Shown: positions 42,171 to 54,138, counted from the first letter of the stretch. The stretch: 64,000 nucleotides of DNA from Impatiens glandulifera (GCF_907164915.1 NW_025919140.1:474680-538679), one strand, 5' to 3'. A program made the numbers and translations. The notes: generated by a model not told the origin, from the letters alone.

Positions 42171-44082
42171 AAAATTTCTTGCTATCCGCAACTCCTAAGA
42201 TGTTTCGAAAGAAAGAAAACTTAGCTTCCTATAGTGACTTGATGAAGATGTCGTCCACTTGTTGTTCGGTTGAGTCATATTCCAATCGGATGTGTTTTTG
42301 TTGAACATGTTCTTGAATGAAGTGATGTCTTATGTCAATGTGTTTTGTTCTTGAGTGCAACACCGGATTGTATGTGATAGCTATAGCGCTAGTGTTGTCA
42401 CAAAATATCGGATATTCTTTAGCGATTATTCCGAAATCCTTCAGTTGTATTGGATCCAGAGAAGTTGAGCACAGCAGCTTCCGGCTTCCAGGTACTCTGC
42501 CTCTGTGGTTGAAGTTGCAACTGAAGTTTGTTTCTTGCTGTACCAGGAGACAAGTCGGTCTCCCAAGAATTGACATGTGCCGCTGGTACTTTTTCGGTCT
42601 ATCTTGCAGCCTGCATAGTTTGCATCATAATAGCTTATTAGATTAAAACTGAAATCCTTCGGATACTATAGTCCCACATCTTGAGTTTCTTTTTAAGTAT
42701 TTTAATATTCTTTTGGGAGTGGTAAAGTGAGATAATTTCGAATTTGCTTGGAATCTTCCGCAAACGCCAACCGTGAACAGAATGTCCGGTCGTCTAGCTG
42801 TTACATATAGAAGTGAGCCGATGATTCCTCGATAGGCCGTGATGTCAACGTCTTTTCCATCTTCGTCTTTATCTAGTTTGACATATGAGCTCATTGGAGT
42901 AGCCGCTTCGGCGCATGTATCCATTCCAAATTTCTTGAGGAGTTTGATTGTATATTTGGATTGGTTGATTAAGGTTCTTGTTTCGATCTGCCGAACCTGA
43001 AGACCTAGATAGAAATTTAATTCCCCCATTATACTCATTTCAAATCTATCAGTCATAATTTTTGAGAATTTATTACACAATTTTGGGTCGGTTGACCCGA
43101 AAATTATGTCATCCACGTAAATTTGAACAAGTAGAATGTGTTCCTTTTTCTCAAATTTAAATAAGGTTTTTTCTACCGAACCTATTGTAAAGTTATGATC
43201 AAATAAGAATTTTGTCAAAGTTTCATACCAAGCTCTAGGAGCTTGTTTCAAACCGTAAAGGTCTTTATCCAGCCGGTACACGTGACTTATTAATTCTGGT
43301 TTATTAAAACCGGGTGGTTGTTTAACATAAACCTCCTCATTTAGTTCGCCGTTTAAGAAGGCACTTTTAACATTCATTTGAAAAACTTTAAAATTTTTGA
43401 AAGCAGCAAAAACAAGAAATATTCTAATGGCTTCAAGTCTAGCCACATGAGCAAATGATCCTTCAAAATCGATGCCTTCTTCCTGCTTTTATCCTTGAGC
43501 CACTAATCTGGCCTTGTTCCTCGTAACCAAACCGTTTTCATTGAGTTTGTTTATGAATACCCATCTTGTTCCTATAACCGATTTGTGTTTCGGTCTTAGA
43601 ACTAGGTGTCAGACTTTATTTATTTCAAACTAGTTTAGTTCCTCTTGCATTGCTAAGATCCAATCGGGATCTAACAATGCTTCATCCACCTTTTTCGGCT
43701 CAATTTGTGATATAAAAGTCGAGTTTTCATATTCTTCCAAAACTTGATGCCTAGTTCGAATGGGTGATGAGAGGTTACATATTATAAGCTCTAGAGGATG
43801 GTCTCTATTCCTTTTAAAGTTCGTCTCGGTTATATCTCCGAAGTGATGGGTTGTCTGATCAATGTTAGACAGATCGATAGGCTGAACTGAGTCAGTTCGA
43901 CCGATTTCCTTAGTGGGTACTGAAGTGTCAACTTCCTACTGTATAGCAGCTTGATCAGGCTGAATTTCAGCATTAACCGCTTGATCATGGACAAACCTTC
44001 TATACATCGGAACTTCATCTTCATCATCAGAATGAATATTGAAATTTTCCATTATGTTGTGTAGATCAAAGGATGATGCAAT
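42171..44082 (-). pseudogene. pol: SIRE-D pol, 3' half (RT and RNase H)
   Basis: From 44,082 downward: the integrase-RT linker, RT with [46 protein letters not shown] and [17 protein letters not shown], then RNase H with [21 protein letters not shown] stop precedes the RT block (about 43,490), frame changes lie near 42,640, and a stop follows FIKSL near 42,229. It joins 57,411-58,736 across SIRE-E. Confidence 0.85.
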
Positions 44083-44087
44083 ATTAC
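44083..44087. other. Target-site duplication ATTAC, left of SIRE-E
   Basis: ATTAC ends SIRE-D sequence at 44,087 and recurs at 57,406-57,410, exactly outside the two SIRE-E LTR ends (TG...CA). Confidence 0.88.
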
Positions 44088-44938
44088 TGTTAGGATCTAG
44101 GTCGCGGCTGGAGGACCGGGGTTGGGCCGGTCAGCGCGTCTCACTCAAAGGGTGGTGATTAATCCGGCTGTTCAGTGATTCAAACCTGGCGGTCAACCTT
44201 TCAGACTTGGCAGTCTGTTCTTCCAGTGTGTAGGACAAACCGGTTAGGTTTGTCTTTTACTCAATGTGGTAACTGTCGGTTAGACAATTGTCTGTACTTG
44301 GAAGATTGCCTTTCTGATTTATCCTGAAGTGGAAAGATCTTGTAGGACGGTTTTCTGCAGCCTGCAGACTGTCCTCAAACTTGTATGAATATGGAAATGT
44401 TCAGTCTGTTCCTTTGGTATCATTCTCAACAGATACCCGAAGTGTCTTCTTATGCTGGTCGGTTATTTGCTTTAACCGAATGGCCTCCGGTTCTCATCCG
44501 GATGGCTTCCGGTTATTTCTTTGACTTCTTAATGACCGGCTGTCTGGTGTTTCCAGCCTTTGGTTTTGACCGATCCTGTCTTTCTTTGTGCGGTCATGTT
44601 TCTGTTAGGATGATAACTCGACCGGTTGAGTTTTCTTAACCGGCTCAGTGATCTGACCGGTTGGTTTCTCAGTCCGGTTGAGTACTTTGACTGGTCCGGT
44701 TCTTTGTTCCTGCATGGGAGGTTTATTTATGTTAAGTTCTGTTGACCGGTTTAATTTTATCTAACAATTTCTTCCTTTTTGATTATTTTATTTAAAATTA
44801 TCATAACCATGTAAGATTGCAAACGTAGGTTGGTTCTTTATTTGACCGGATTTTTGAAACTGACTTGGGAGAATTTTTCGAAAAATTTGGAAAATTTTTG
44901 AGAAAATTTTTGGAAGATTCTAATCTTTTATCTTATCA
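44088..44938 (-). repeat. SIRE-E 3' LTR, internally deleted
   Basis: At 851 bp it lacks about 590 bp present in the 5' LTR (56,053-56,640 region): sequence jumps from TGATTAATCCGG to TTCAGTGATTCA. The lost part holds the TATA/MYB promoter and the TACGTCACCCC block. Both ends (TGTTAGGATCTAGG and TCTTATCA) are intact. An inner polypurine copy (AATTTCTTCCTTTTTGATT) lies near 44,765. Confidence 0.88.
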
Positions 44939-44956
44939 ATTTCTCCCTTTTTGATT
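44939..44956 (-). other. SIRE-E polypurine tract
   Basis: AATCAAAAAGGGAGAAAT on the minus strand, directly against the 3' LTR. A second similar tract lies inside the LTR about 175 bp away. Confidence 0.75.
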
Positions 44957-45104
44957 ATTTTATTTAAAATTATCAAAACCATGTAAGATTACAAACGTAG
45001 GCCGGTTCTAAAATAACTTTATATATATATAAAAGTAACCGTAAAAAGGGAAAATATTATATATATAGACACCGAAATAAACATAAATTAAGAAAAGAAA
45101 GCCC

Positions 45105-47686
45105 CTATTCTGATTCGGATGGCAGGAAGTCTTTCATCATGTCATCGGTTGGTTGTTCCTCATCCGGTGGAGCCGTTCTTGAAGATGAACCTCCAGCTTG
45201 CGGTTGACCGACCGTGCTGATTAGAGCCGTATTGAGAACTCGCTGTCTAGTAGATCGCGGCTCGAGATTCTCTTCGATTTCATCCTCGGTTTGCATAGTC
45301 GGGTTCGGTGGAGTTTCAATAATCATCTCGGTGATCCTCTCCAGCATCCTGGTGACTTGAACCTTCTTTGTGGGTGTTTTCTTTTTCCGTGTTGCCGGAA
45401 CCGAAGAGGAGGAAGCCGTCTTGGTCCTCTTGTGAGCCTTTTCGAAGTTGTGGTATGTGTCTTGCTGAGCTTTTAACCGATTGGCCTATTCGGCTTGTTT
45501 TGCCGCCATGATTTTTGCGAGTTCCGGATTTCTGGCCGCTATATTTTGTGCGCGTACGGCTATTTCCTCATCAGTCAATCGCGGTGCTTCCTTCGTTTTC
45601 CGCGTTTCTTCGTCCAGCACATCCTGAATATCCTTAGCCGCTCGAGCGTTTGCCTCCTCAACCGCTTTATCAACATTAAGCTTGGCATTTATCAACTCAG
45701 TCACCTGTTCGGTGATCGCCTTAAGGTCGGCTTCAAGCTTGTCGTTGCGCTCTTCAAGACTTGCATTCTTCTTTTCAAGATCTGTGACCCTGTCAAGTGT
45801 CGAACCGACTTCGGTGCTTGACCGCCCTAGGTCCTCATCTACCTTTGTGGGCCGTTGATCGGTTTTCTCTTGAAACCGTTCCAAATCATCCACCATCTTG
45901 GAGGTCTTATCTTCCAAGTCTTCGGTTCGCTTAAGATGTTCGTTGTGCAGAATGGTATCGTCCCGGTAGTCGGCTTCGATCTCTGTGATCCGGGCATCTG
46001 CCTTCACAAGATCATCCCTCGTTGTTTAGGCTAACTTGATTTTTTGAAGCGCGACTTTCTTGATTTTCCTCTTCCATGGTCGAACCTTTCTGTGGGCAAA
46101 CTCTTGAATGAGAGTTTTTACCCTTTCTTCTGTGACAGCCGGTTCTGAATCCCCAGGTTGATCGGTTTCAAGTGGTCCGGTGAAAGGAGTCTCTGTCCTT
46201 TCGTCGGTTTCGTTAATGACCGGATCCGCTAGAGGAGGCGTATCACCTCGATTCTGACCGTCATTGGTCTCAGGACGCGGAGAGTGCGTTGTATCTCGCT
46301 GTCTGCGCACCGCTTCAAGCCGCTCTATCTCGTCAATGAATTCTCCTTTCTTGACTTCAAGTATATCTAACACCAGGAGTTGTAATTTAGCCTTCGGTGT
46401 TCCCGCAACATACCTTTCTGTAAGCTTTCGTATATGTGCGGTTAGCTTTTGTAGCCGACCACGCGGTTCCACTATTGCGTGTCGGTCCATGGCTTCGTTA
46501 GGATCTTCGGCGTTTGTGAGTCTGATAACGTCTTCCTCTATCTCCAAAATTCTTTCAAATCTTTGTCCGGTGGTTAGGTCCGGTAGCACATGTTTGAAAA
46601 ATTTATTGCACCAGATCAGGAACCACTCACTGTATGCTTGTGCTGCCTTTTTAGCTTGCAGATGAATTTCTTCCAAGACTTTGCGTACAATTTTCTCGGC
46701 CATCTTTTGGTCGTTGTCAGCGGGAACCTCTTCCTCCCCACGGCCGTCTACACCGGCATCGGTGTTTTCAAGGCTTGCGGTCGCACCGACATTGTCAAGA
46801 CTTGTGGCCGATTGTTCCTCTTCAATTGGTCCTTCTTTATCGGAGGATTTTCATCGGATTTCTGTGAGGCGGTTCGGTCAGACGTGGAGGCCGAATCTTC
46901 CTCATCTCGTGTTTCCGAGGGTGATTCCGTGAATACTATCGGTTCTTTATCCTTCTTGCCTCCGGGTCCGCCCTTTACCGGAGCCGGTTTCTTAGCTGCT
47001 GCTTTCTTTGTTCGGCCTCCTGAAGAACCGGGGGACGGCTGCTTCTTCTCTAGGAATTGGCGCGATCTAATTATTTTGCTTGGTGAGAGAAGAACACCAG
47101 GACCGGTGTTGATGTTGTTGTGGAGCATGATCTTCCCAAGTGGGATGGCGTAACCCCATGACCGTGTGGAATCCGGTTTCACCATGTCTTTTAGGTTTTG
47201 AAAGATCTCCTTCGCCCAGTTAACGTTTATACCGTTCAGTAAGCCGATAAACATCTCGATTTTGGCCCTGGTGAGGTTGTCGAAGTTTCCACCTCTCGCC
47301 TGAACCGACTTAGTGAAGATGTCACAGAGCAGTATATATTCCGGTCGCAGTGATGACCAAGCCGCCTCGAATGTTGTTTGGTCTAGTTCCATTGAAGCGT
47401 TGCGTCCATTTGTTGGAAGACGTAGGATTTCCGCAACCGACTCTTCGGTTATGTCGAATTGCTTGCGGCCAACAGTTGCGGTTATTTTGTCGTCAGAGAG
47501 AGATGCGGTTTTAAAGAACTCTTCAACCGCCTCCTTGTAAAGAACAAAAGGACCGCCTAGAAAGTACTTGAGTCCAGCTTCGGAAATCCGGGTAAGAACT
47601 TCCTTTGCCGGAACCGAACCGTTTTGTCTGATTTCCTCAAAATCCACCTGGATGATGTGTTTGAACAATGCCGATTCACGACCCAT
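45105..47686 (-). pseudogene. SIRE-E acc3
   Basis: The start at 47,686 gives MGRESALFKHIIQVDFEEIR, GLKYFLGGPFVLYKEAVEEF, KQFDITEESVAEILRLPTNG, ARGGNFDNLTRAKIEMFIGL, NVNWAKEIFQNLKDMVKPDS, then basic GGRTKKAAAKKPAPVKGGPG and an acidic/Ser segment. The tail has EWFLIWCNKFFKHVLPDLTT and a strong heptad coiled coil (DLEKKNASLEERNDKLEADL, to about 45,600), ending DFLPSESE. A frameshift near 46,840 and stops at about 46,026 and 45,486 interrupt about 860 codons. Predicted soluble; the Lys-rich stretch could be a nuclear signal or bind nucleic acid. Confidence 0.85.
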
Positions 47687-48119
47687 TGTTGATGATTGAG
47701 AGAGTTTGAGAGAACAAAGGAATAACCGCTGTAAGAGAGTTTGAGAGCCTAGAGAGAGAAAGCTGTTTCGCGTAAGAGAAAAATGAAATGGCCAAGATTC
47801 CCTTTTATAGGCGCGGTCTGGAAGCTCAACCGTCGCAAACCGTCCCATCACCTTGGGCGGGAATTTCCCTCCAAGTGATTTTGGCGGCAAACCATGGGCG
47901 GTACTGAAAAAGGCGGCAAATTATGGGCGCCAAATCAGAGGCGGGAAATTTGAGCGGGAGCTTTTGGCGGGATATGTTGGCGGGAATCTTTCCCTCTAAA
48001 AATTTCGATTTCGGTTTTGATGATGCAGTCCCTTTTTGAAACTGTATTATGAAGTGATTTGTGAACCGCAATGATGCGGTGTTTTGATCTTGACCGGAAA
48101 GTTCTACGAACACAGGTTT
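47687..48119 (-). promoter_or_regulatory. SIRE-E acc3 promoter with E2F-like cluster
   Basis: TATAAAA at 47,803-47,809 lies about 117 bp before the ATG. Upstream (47,850-48,000) are exact E2F-type sites GCGCCAAA (47,927-47,934) and GCGGGAAA (47,941-47,948), plus several GGCGGGAA/TTTGGCGG near-matches. CAACCGTCGCAAACCGTCC (MYB-type) lies near 47,828. No gene is visible in the region. Confidence 0.6.
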
Positions 48120-48419
48120 GTCTATCGGTTTAACCGGTTATTTAGATGATTGTTCTGAATATTTACAACTTTTGATTAAGCGGTTCTTCATGAGACCGTG
48201 CATAACTGCGAAGACGCGGTTTCTTTGATATTGACCGGATATTTCAATTAAAACGAAGTTACTTAATAATATTAACCGGATACTTAGATGGATATTCTGA
48301 TTGTTACTTCGACCTGGTTATTTAGACTGAAATAGAGTTTCATTGAATGAAGGTACAAGATAGAAACCGATATATGGATCGGTTTGGAAATAGAAATACA
48401 TAAGAAATAAAGATATAAC
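48120..48419. other. SIRE-E acc2-acc3 spacer
   Basis: I see no gene, repeat or clear regulatory site here beyond scattered ACCGGWT motifs common throughout these elements. Confidence 0.5.
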
Positions 48420-49121
48420 TTATGTGATAACGACTCTTGAAAGTTTCTCTTCCACTCCATCTATGTCAAGGATGTTTGAAGGAGATGCCGGTGTGCCCGA
48501 TCCAAATTCTAGGCGGTACTTGAGAATGATCCGACTGATGTGAGGAGCATAACCGAGACCTTTCTTGGTTAGCACCATGGTTTTCAGGTTCTGAAAAATG
48601 ACCGATGACCAATTGATGGTCGTGTTGCTAACAATGTATGTCATCATGTCAAATATTTTCTTGGAGTAATGCTGATTCGGAGATTGACATATGATAGAGC
48701 GGTTTACAATCTCATGAAGGAGTTGGATGTGGTGAGCAAGGCGGGTTTTTAACCCATGATTTTCCACCGGTACATCGGTTCCAGAGAAGAATATTGAGTG
48801 ATCGGTTGCGGCACTTCCCACCCGGGTTGGGAAGTCGGAAAACCCTCATGTGGGCAGGTTGAACATTTGGGCAAATTCGGCTTCATCCAGCCAGAAGGTG
48901 TGGTCTCTCACCGTGGAAACGATATAGTTTCCTCTGATGCAAGCACTTCTAAAGAAAGTCTTGACATCCTCAAGAAGTATGGGACCGGATTCTTCGAGAA
49001 AGGTTCGAAGACCGGTGTCAATGAGAGATTCAAACATGACCTCCTTTGTTTCTATATCCCAATGTTCCATACATGAATCGAAGTTAATGCTCAAGAAGTT
49101 TCCTAGAATTCGGCTCGGCAT
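48420..49121 (-). pseudogene. SIRE-E acc2, one nonsense codon
   Basis: The start at 49,121 gives MPSRILGNFLSINFDSCMEH, DTGLRTFLEESGPILLEDVK, TFWLDEAEFAQMFNLPT, a TGA (48,846-48,848), then in frame GFSDFPTRVG, GLKTRLAHHIQLLHEIVNRS, KIFDMMTYIVSNTTINWSSV and GLGYAPHISRIILKYRLEFG, ending KLSRVVIT. The stop falls inside the LPTEG-like motif. Otherwise it is 233 codons open. The domain layout is identical to acc1, with no signal peptide. Confidence 0.85.
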
Positions 49122-49203
49122 GATTCAAACTTTGCTAATAGAGAGAGAAGGAGTTCAGGAGATTTATGATTTGAGATGTGTTAATTTGATTAGGAAAGGT
49201 CTC

Positions 49204-49211
49204 TTTATATA
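49204..49211 (-). promoter_or_regulatory. TATA box of SIRE-E acc2
   Basis: TATATAAA on the minus strand, 83 bp before the acc2 ATG, the same distance as in SIRE-C. Confidence 0.6.
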
Positions 49212-49589
49212 GATCCGGTTTTGGAGGGAAAACAACAACATTGAATGTCAGTTTTGTCTTATTGGAGAAGGGAATATTTATGTTTCCAAAGTGTGTTGAA
49301 AAGAGGTTCCTTTTGACCGATTGCGGAGCTCGAGGTAGGAATTTAGTTGAAAAGTAACCAAGTTAGTTAGGTAGTAATTACTCATGTGGTTGGGGGTTAC
49401 CTCATTAATTAAATGTTACTTTTCTTTAATGACTGATGCAATAACAAACTGAAAAGTAACCGATTGAAACCGAAGATAACTTAGAATAAACCGAAGAGAA
49501 CATAGATAAAACCGAAATGATCATAAGGGAGTTGAACAGAGATACATCCGGTGCGTGCAGCAAAATGACCGGGTGTAGGAGGGAGTGAC
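49212..49589. other. SIRE-E acc1-acc2 spacer
   Basis: No gene; AT-rich sequence with repeated ACCGAARW motifs (49,466-49,518). Confidence 0.5.
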
Positions 49590-50351
49590 CTAATATCCGC
49601 TTGAATTGGTGTGACCGTTTGAGTGGATGTGACGGTTCCTCCTCTTCCAAGCCTTCTCAAACCGCTCGTAGAACGTGTCGGTAACTTCCTTGGTAAGTAC
49701 TTGGGCTTGGTTCAGCCCTTCCTCCGGGCATGATGGAACTCCAAGCTCTAGAAGCAGACAACTTATTTGAGGAACGAGGCCGACTGTTTGAACGCCAATC
49801 ATCCAGATTAGGACGTCGAACAGTACCCTCGACCAATTGACCGGTGTGCCAGTAGTTATAGCAGCAATCATGTTGAAGGCAGCGGTGTAGTATGTGTTGG
49901 TCACATCCCTTCCCAAGATGCCTCGACCGATTATGTCATTGAGAAGCTGGTATTCAGCTTTCAGTAGTGACTTAGCACCGTGGTCATCCACTGGATGGCT
50001 TGACCGGGCAAAGGCTAAAGAGATCTTGGCTTTTAGTTCAGCCGGTATGTTTAGATCGGTTAGCCCCTGCTTTGGTAGGTTAAAGCATCTGGCAAAGTCA
50101 TTTTCGGTAAAGTCAAATACGATTCCTCCTACCTTTGACTGGATGTGAGTGTCAAAGTGAGGAGTTCCACGAAAAACCCTGGCGTTATAAAAGAACTCCA
50201 GGACAGACTCAGAATAGATGACATGTTTATCATCTAGAAAGTTTTGGAGACTAGTATCTTCAAGTGACTTGATCATCTTGAAGACCTCATAGTGCTCAGT
50301 GCTTTGAGTAGAGTTGAAATCCACTTGAAGGATGTTTGGAAACTGAGACAT
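49590..50351 (-). CDS. SIRE-E acc1, intact accessory gene
   Basis: An uninterrupted frame of 253 codons, the only accessory gene here without a visible lesion. It reads MSQFPNILQVDFNSTQSTEH, TSLQNFLDDKHVIYSESVLE, FDFTENDFARCFNLPKQGL, LLKAEYQLLNDIIGRGILGR, TTGTPVNWSRVLFDVLIWMI, GLVPQISCLLLELGVP, LTKEVTDTFYERFEKAWKRR. The acc domain covers nearly the whole protein; a basic end (KAWKRRNRHIHSNGH) follows. There is no signal peptide; one hydrophobic stretch (VLFDVLIWMIGVQTVGLV) is probably core, not a membrane span. Function is unknown. A relation to plant transposon-associated domain proteins is possible but unproven. Confidence 0.85.
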   Translation of the reverse strand: MSQFPNILQVDFNSTQSTEHYEVFKMIKSLEDTSLQNFLDDKHVIYSESVLEFFYNARVFRGTPHFDTHIQSKVGGIVFDFTENDFARCFNLPKQGLTDLNIPAELKAKISLAFARSSHPVDDHGAKSLLKAEYQLLNDIIGRGILGRDVTNTYYTAAFNMIAAITTGTPVNWSRVLFDVLIWMIGVQTVGLVPQISCLLLELGVPSCPEEGLNQAQVLTKEVTDTFYERFEKAWKRRNRHIHSNGHTNSSGY

Positions 50352-50412
50352 TTTGTCTTAGTGAGAGGAAGAGTTATACAACTTGTGATTGTTTTGTTTA
50401 AGGTTTGTTCAA

Positions 50413-50420
50413 CTTATATA
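50413..50420 (-). promoter_or_regulatory. TATA box of SIRE-E acc1
   Basis: TATATAAG on the minus strand, 62 bp before the acc1 ATG. The region 50,421-50,863 up to the pol end holds no gene and no clear GAGAAGC hairpin. Confidence 0.6.
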
Positions 50421-50863
50421 CTAGTGGAGAGAGGATCTTATTATCCAGGTATCACAGGTGATAATGTCTATTATCCATAGGATAAAGAGTTTTGCATGAA
50501 ATAAGCATGTCTACAGCCTAGGGTGTTGCTCATAGACCTGGACCATGAAAGATATCAAATCTTCACGTCTTTTTAGGTGCGACCATTTTACTTTGAAAAA
50601 GTAATATTTCAGAACAGATAAGTTTTAAACACGGTAATTATTCCACTTTTGTTCGAAGACCAAATAATCTAAGATAAGCTATTTCCAAACCGGTCAGTTA
50701 TCAGTTGTTCGTCCCGATGCGGTTATTTGGTGCATGCACTAAGTAACCGGTCGGTTTACTCTGGCTGATAGACCAGACGGTTATTCCATAGATGCCTTGG
50801 AGGATTTGAAATCCGACAATTTAGGAGGAACTACCGGTTTTGTCTGTCAGAACCGATTTCCTT

Positions 50864-53800
50864 TAAGCATCCTTAGGGATGATCTGACTAATGTCGATTA
50901 AACCGAGTGTAAGTCTGAATTGAGAGAACTTAGCTTCCTATAGAGGCTTGGTGAAGATGTCGGCTACTTGTTGATCTGTTGGTACGTATTCCAACCCGAT
51001 ATGCTTCAACATGACATGTTCCCAAATGAAGTGGTGCCTTATGTCAATGTGCTTGCTTCTAGAGTGTAGAACCGAATTGTAGGTGATTGCTATGGCACTT
51101 GTGTTATCACAAAAGATCGGAGACTCTTCGGCTATGACACCAAAATCCTTCAGTTGTTGTTGGATCCAAAGAAGTTGTGAACAACAGCTTCCGGCCGCCA
51201 AGTATTCAGCTTCTGCGGTTGATGTGGCAACTGATGTTTGTTTCTTGCTATGCCAAGAAATAAGCCGATCACCTAGGAATTGGCATGTTCCGCTGGTGCT
51301 TTTTCTATCAATCTTGCAACCTGCATAGTCTGCATCTGAGTAACTCGTTAGGTTAAAGGATGAATCCTTTGGATACCACAGGCCGACGCCAGGTGTTCCC
51401 TTTAGGTATTTCAATATTCGCTTTGCGACTGTGTAGTGGGATTGTTTTGGATTGGCTTGGAATCTTCCACACACACCGACTGCAAATAGAATATCCGGTC
51501 TACTTGTTGTCAGGTATAGGAGAGAACCGATGATACCCCGGTACGCGGTCAGGTCTACTGATTGACCCTCATCATCTTTATTCAATTTGACCGATGAGCT
51601 CATTGGAGTAGCCGCTGAGGAGCATGTATCCATCCCAAATTTCTTTAACAGTTCTTTAGTGTACTTGGGTTGACTGATGAAAGTTCCTTCTTCGAGTTGT
51701 TTAACCTGAAGACCTAGGAAGAAACTTAATTCTCCCATCATACTCATTTCAAATTTGTTAGTCATCAAGGTTGAGAATTTATCACATAACTTAGGATCGG
51801 TTGAACCGAAGATGATATCATCTACATAGATTTGAACAAGTAGGATATGTTCCTTTTTCTCAAACTTAAATAACGTTTTATCCACCGACCCGATGGTGAA
51901 ATCATGTTTTATCAAAAACGCCGTTAGTGTGTCATACCAGGCTCTAGGTGCTTGCTTTAGACCGTATAAAGCTTTGTTTAACCGGTATACATGGTTAGGT
52001 AGTTCGGCATTTTTGAAACCGGGTGGTTGTTCAACATACACCTCTTCACGTAGGTCACCATTCAAAAATGCACTTTTAACATCCATTTGGAAAACCTTAA
52101 AGTTTTTGAATGCAGCAAAGGCTAGAAAAATCCTAATAGCTTCAATCCTAGCTACAGGGGCGAATGATTCTTCAAAATCAATGCCTTCTTCTTGTTTATA
52201 ACCTTGTGCCACCAATCTGGCTTTGTTTCTCATGACCAAACTGTCTTCATTGAGTTTATTTCTAAATACCCATCTTGTTCCTATGACCGGTTGATCTTTC
52301 GGTCTAAGGACTAGGTACCAGACTTTATTACTCTCGAACTGGTTTAATTCTTCTTGCATTCCCAAGATTCAATCCGGATCTGACAATGCTTCATCCACTC
52401 TTTTCGGCTCAATCTGGGATATAAAGGCGGAATTAAAGTATTCCTCCAGAATTTGACGCCTAGTTCGAACAGGTTCTGAAGGATCACCTATGATCTGCTC
52501 AGGAGGATGTTTAGTGTTCCTTTTGAAATTCGGTTCAGGGATGTCTACCAAATTACCGTTTGCTTGATCAAGGCTAGACATATCGGTAGGCTGAACAGAA
52601 TTGTCAGACCGACCGATTTCCTCGGTTTGAACCGAAGTGTCAGCTTCCTGTCGTGGGACAGCTTGATTCGGCTGGGTTTCTATATTACCCATTTGGTCAT
52701 GGACAAACCGCCTGAAAACCGGAATCTCATCTTCACTGTCAGAATGGATATTGTTATTTTCCAGTCTGTTGTGTAGATCAAAGCATGATGCAGTATTACT
52801 TTCAACCGATTCATCGATAACAACATGAAGTGATTCCTCCACGGTTGAGGTTCTATTGTTGTACACTCTATATGCCTTACTTACTGCTGAGTAACCTAAC
52901 ATGATCCTAGTATCGGTTTTTGCATCAAAAGCAGAAAGATAGGTTTTACCATTTATGTGAATATAGCATTTACAACCGAAAATCTTAAGGTACATAAGGT
53001 TGGGAACCCTATTAAAATATACCTCATACGGTGTTTTGTTGTGAAATTAATTAATTAAAGACCGGTTCTGTGTATAACATGCAGTATTGATAGCCTCAGC
53101 CCAAAATTTCTAAGCAATAGCCGAATCGACTATCATGGACCGTGCGGATTCCTTGAGAGTCCGGTTTCTTCTCTCGGCCAGGCCGTTTTGTTGAGGAGTC
53201 CTAGCACTAGACAACTCGTGTCTAATACCGAATTCATCAAGAAATGCGGTTAAGGTACTATTGGTAAATTCGGTACCTCTATCACTCCTAATGCTATTAA
53301 TGCGTGTTAATTTTTCATTTTGCAAACGTTTAAGCAGTGTGATCAAATTTGATGTGGTTTCACGTTTGGATGGTAGAAATATTACCCATGTAAATCTAGA
53401 GTAATCATCAACAACTACCATGGTGTAAAGCATACCTCCTAAGCTAATGACTTGAATCGGTCCAAATAAATCCATGTGAAGGAGATCTAAGCATCGGTTA
53501 GATTGAATGTGTCCTTTACTCTTAAAGGTTGACCTAGTTTGTTTACCCATTTGACATGCTGAGAAAACCTTATCCTCATTAACTACTATGTCAGGAATTC
53601 CGTCGACTAACTTTTTATCGCGAATATAGTTTAAGGTTTTCATGTTTAGATGGTTTAGTCTTTTATGCCACAACCAGATTTTATCAGTCTTGGCTATCAT
53701 GCATACATGATATTCTACTTTAGTTTTCCAGTCTACCTTGTAAATATTTCCTAGCCTATTCCCGGTTAGTAGTATGGTACCTTGAGAGTTCTTAACTAAG

Positions 53801-54138
53801 CATGCATGTTTAAGAAATTCTATCGTGTATCCAGCATCACACATTTGACTAATACTTAGTAGGTTAAAACGTAGGTTTTCAACTAAGAGTACATTATCAA
53901 TTGTTAAGTTACCATGGACAATCTTACCATTGCCCACAGTTCTACCTTTTGAGTTGTCACCGAAAGTGATTAGTGCACCGGTTTCTATTCTGATGTCGGT
54001 TAGCAGGTTGTTGTTCACGGTCATATGCCTGGAGCAACCACTATCCAAGTACCATTCAGAGTTTCCTAGCCGTTTCTTTGAATCCTGCAAAATGTACATA
54101 TTTACAACTATTTGGTACCCACATTTACTTGGGTCCAC
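50864..54138 (-). pseudogene. pol: SIRE-E pol polyprotein
   Basis: Protease EWYLDSGCSRHMTV, pre-integrase finger WHKRLNHLN...KVFSACQMGK (a Cys of the usual KVCAAC is Phe), integrase LLHMDLFGP / IRSDRGTEF / TPQQNGLAERRNRTL, then RT with [31 protein letters not shown], and RNase H with [20 protein letters not shown] and VADIFTKPL. Stops: about 53,108 (after SAIA), about 53,045, TGA at about 52,366 replacing the Trp of DPDWIL, and TAG at 50,938. RT/RNase H is open for 475 codons. It starts in the +1 frame overlapping the gag end. Confidence 0.92.

Noticed and set aside
46590..47153. Plus-strand frames antisense to acc3 of SIRE-E
   Set aside because: They mirror the GC-rich, charged acc3 coding sequence and have no motif of their own.
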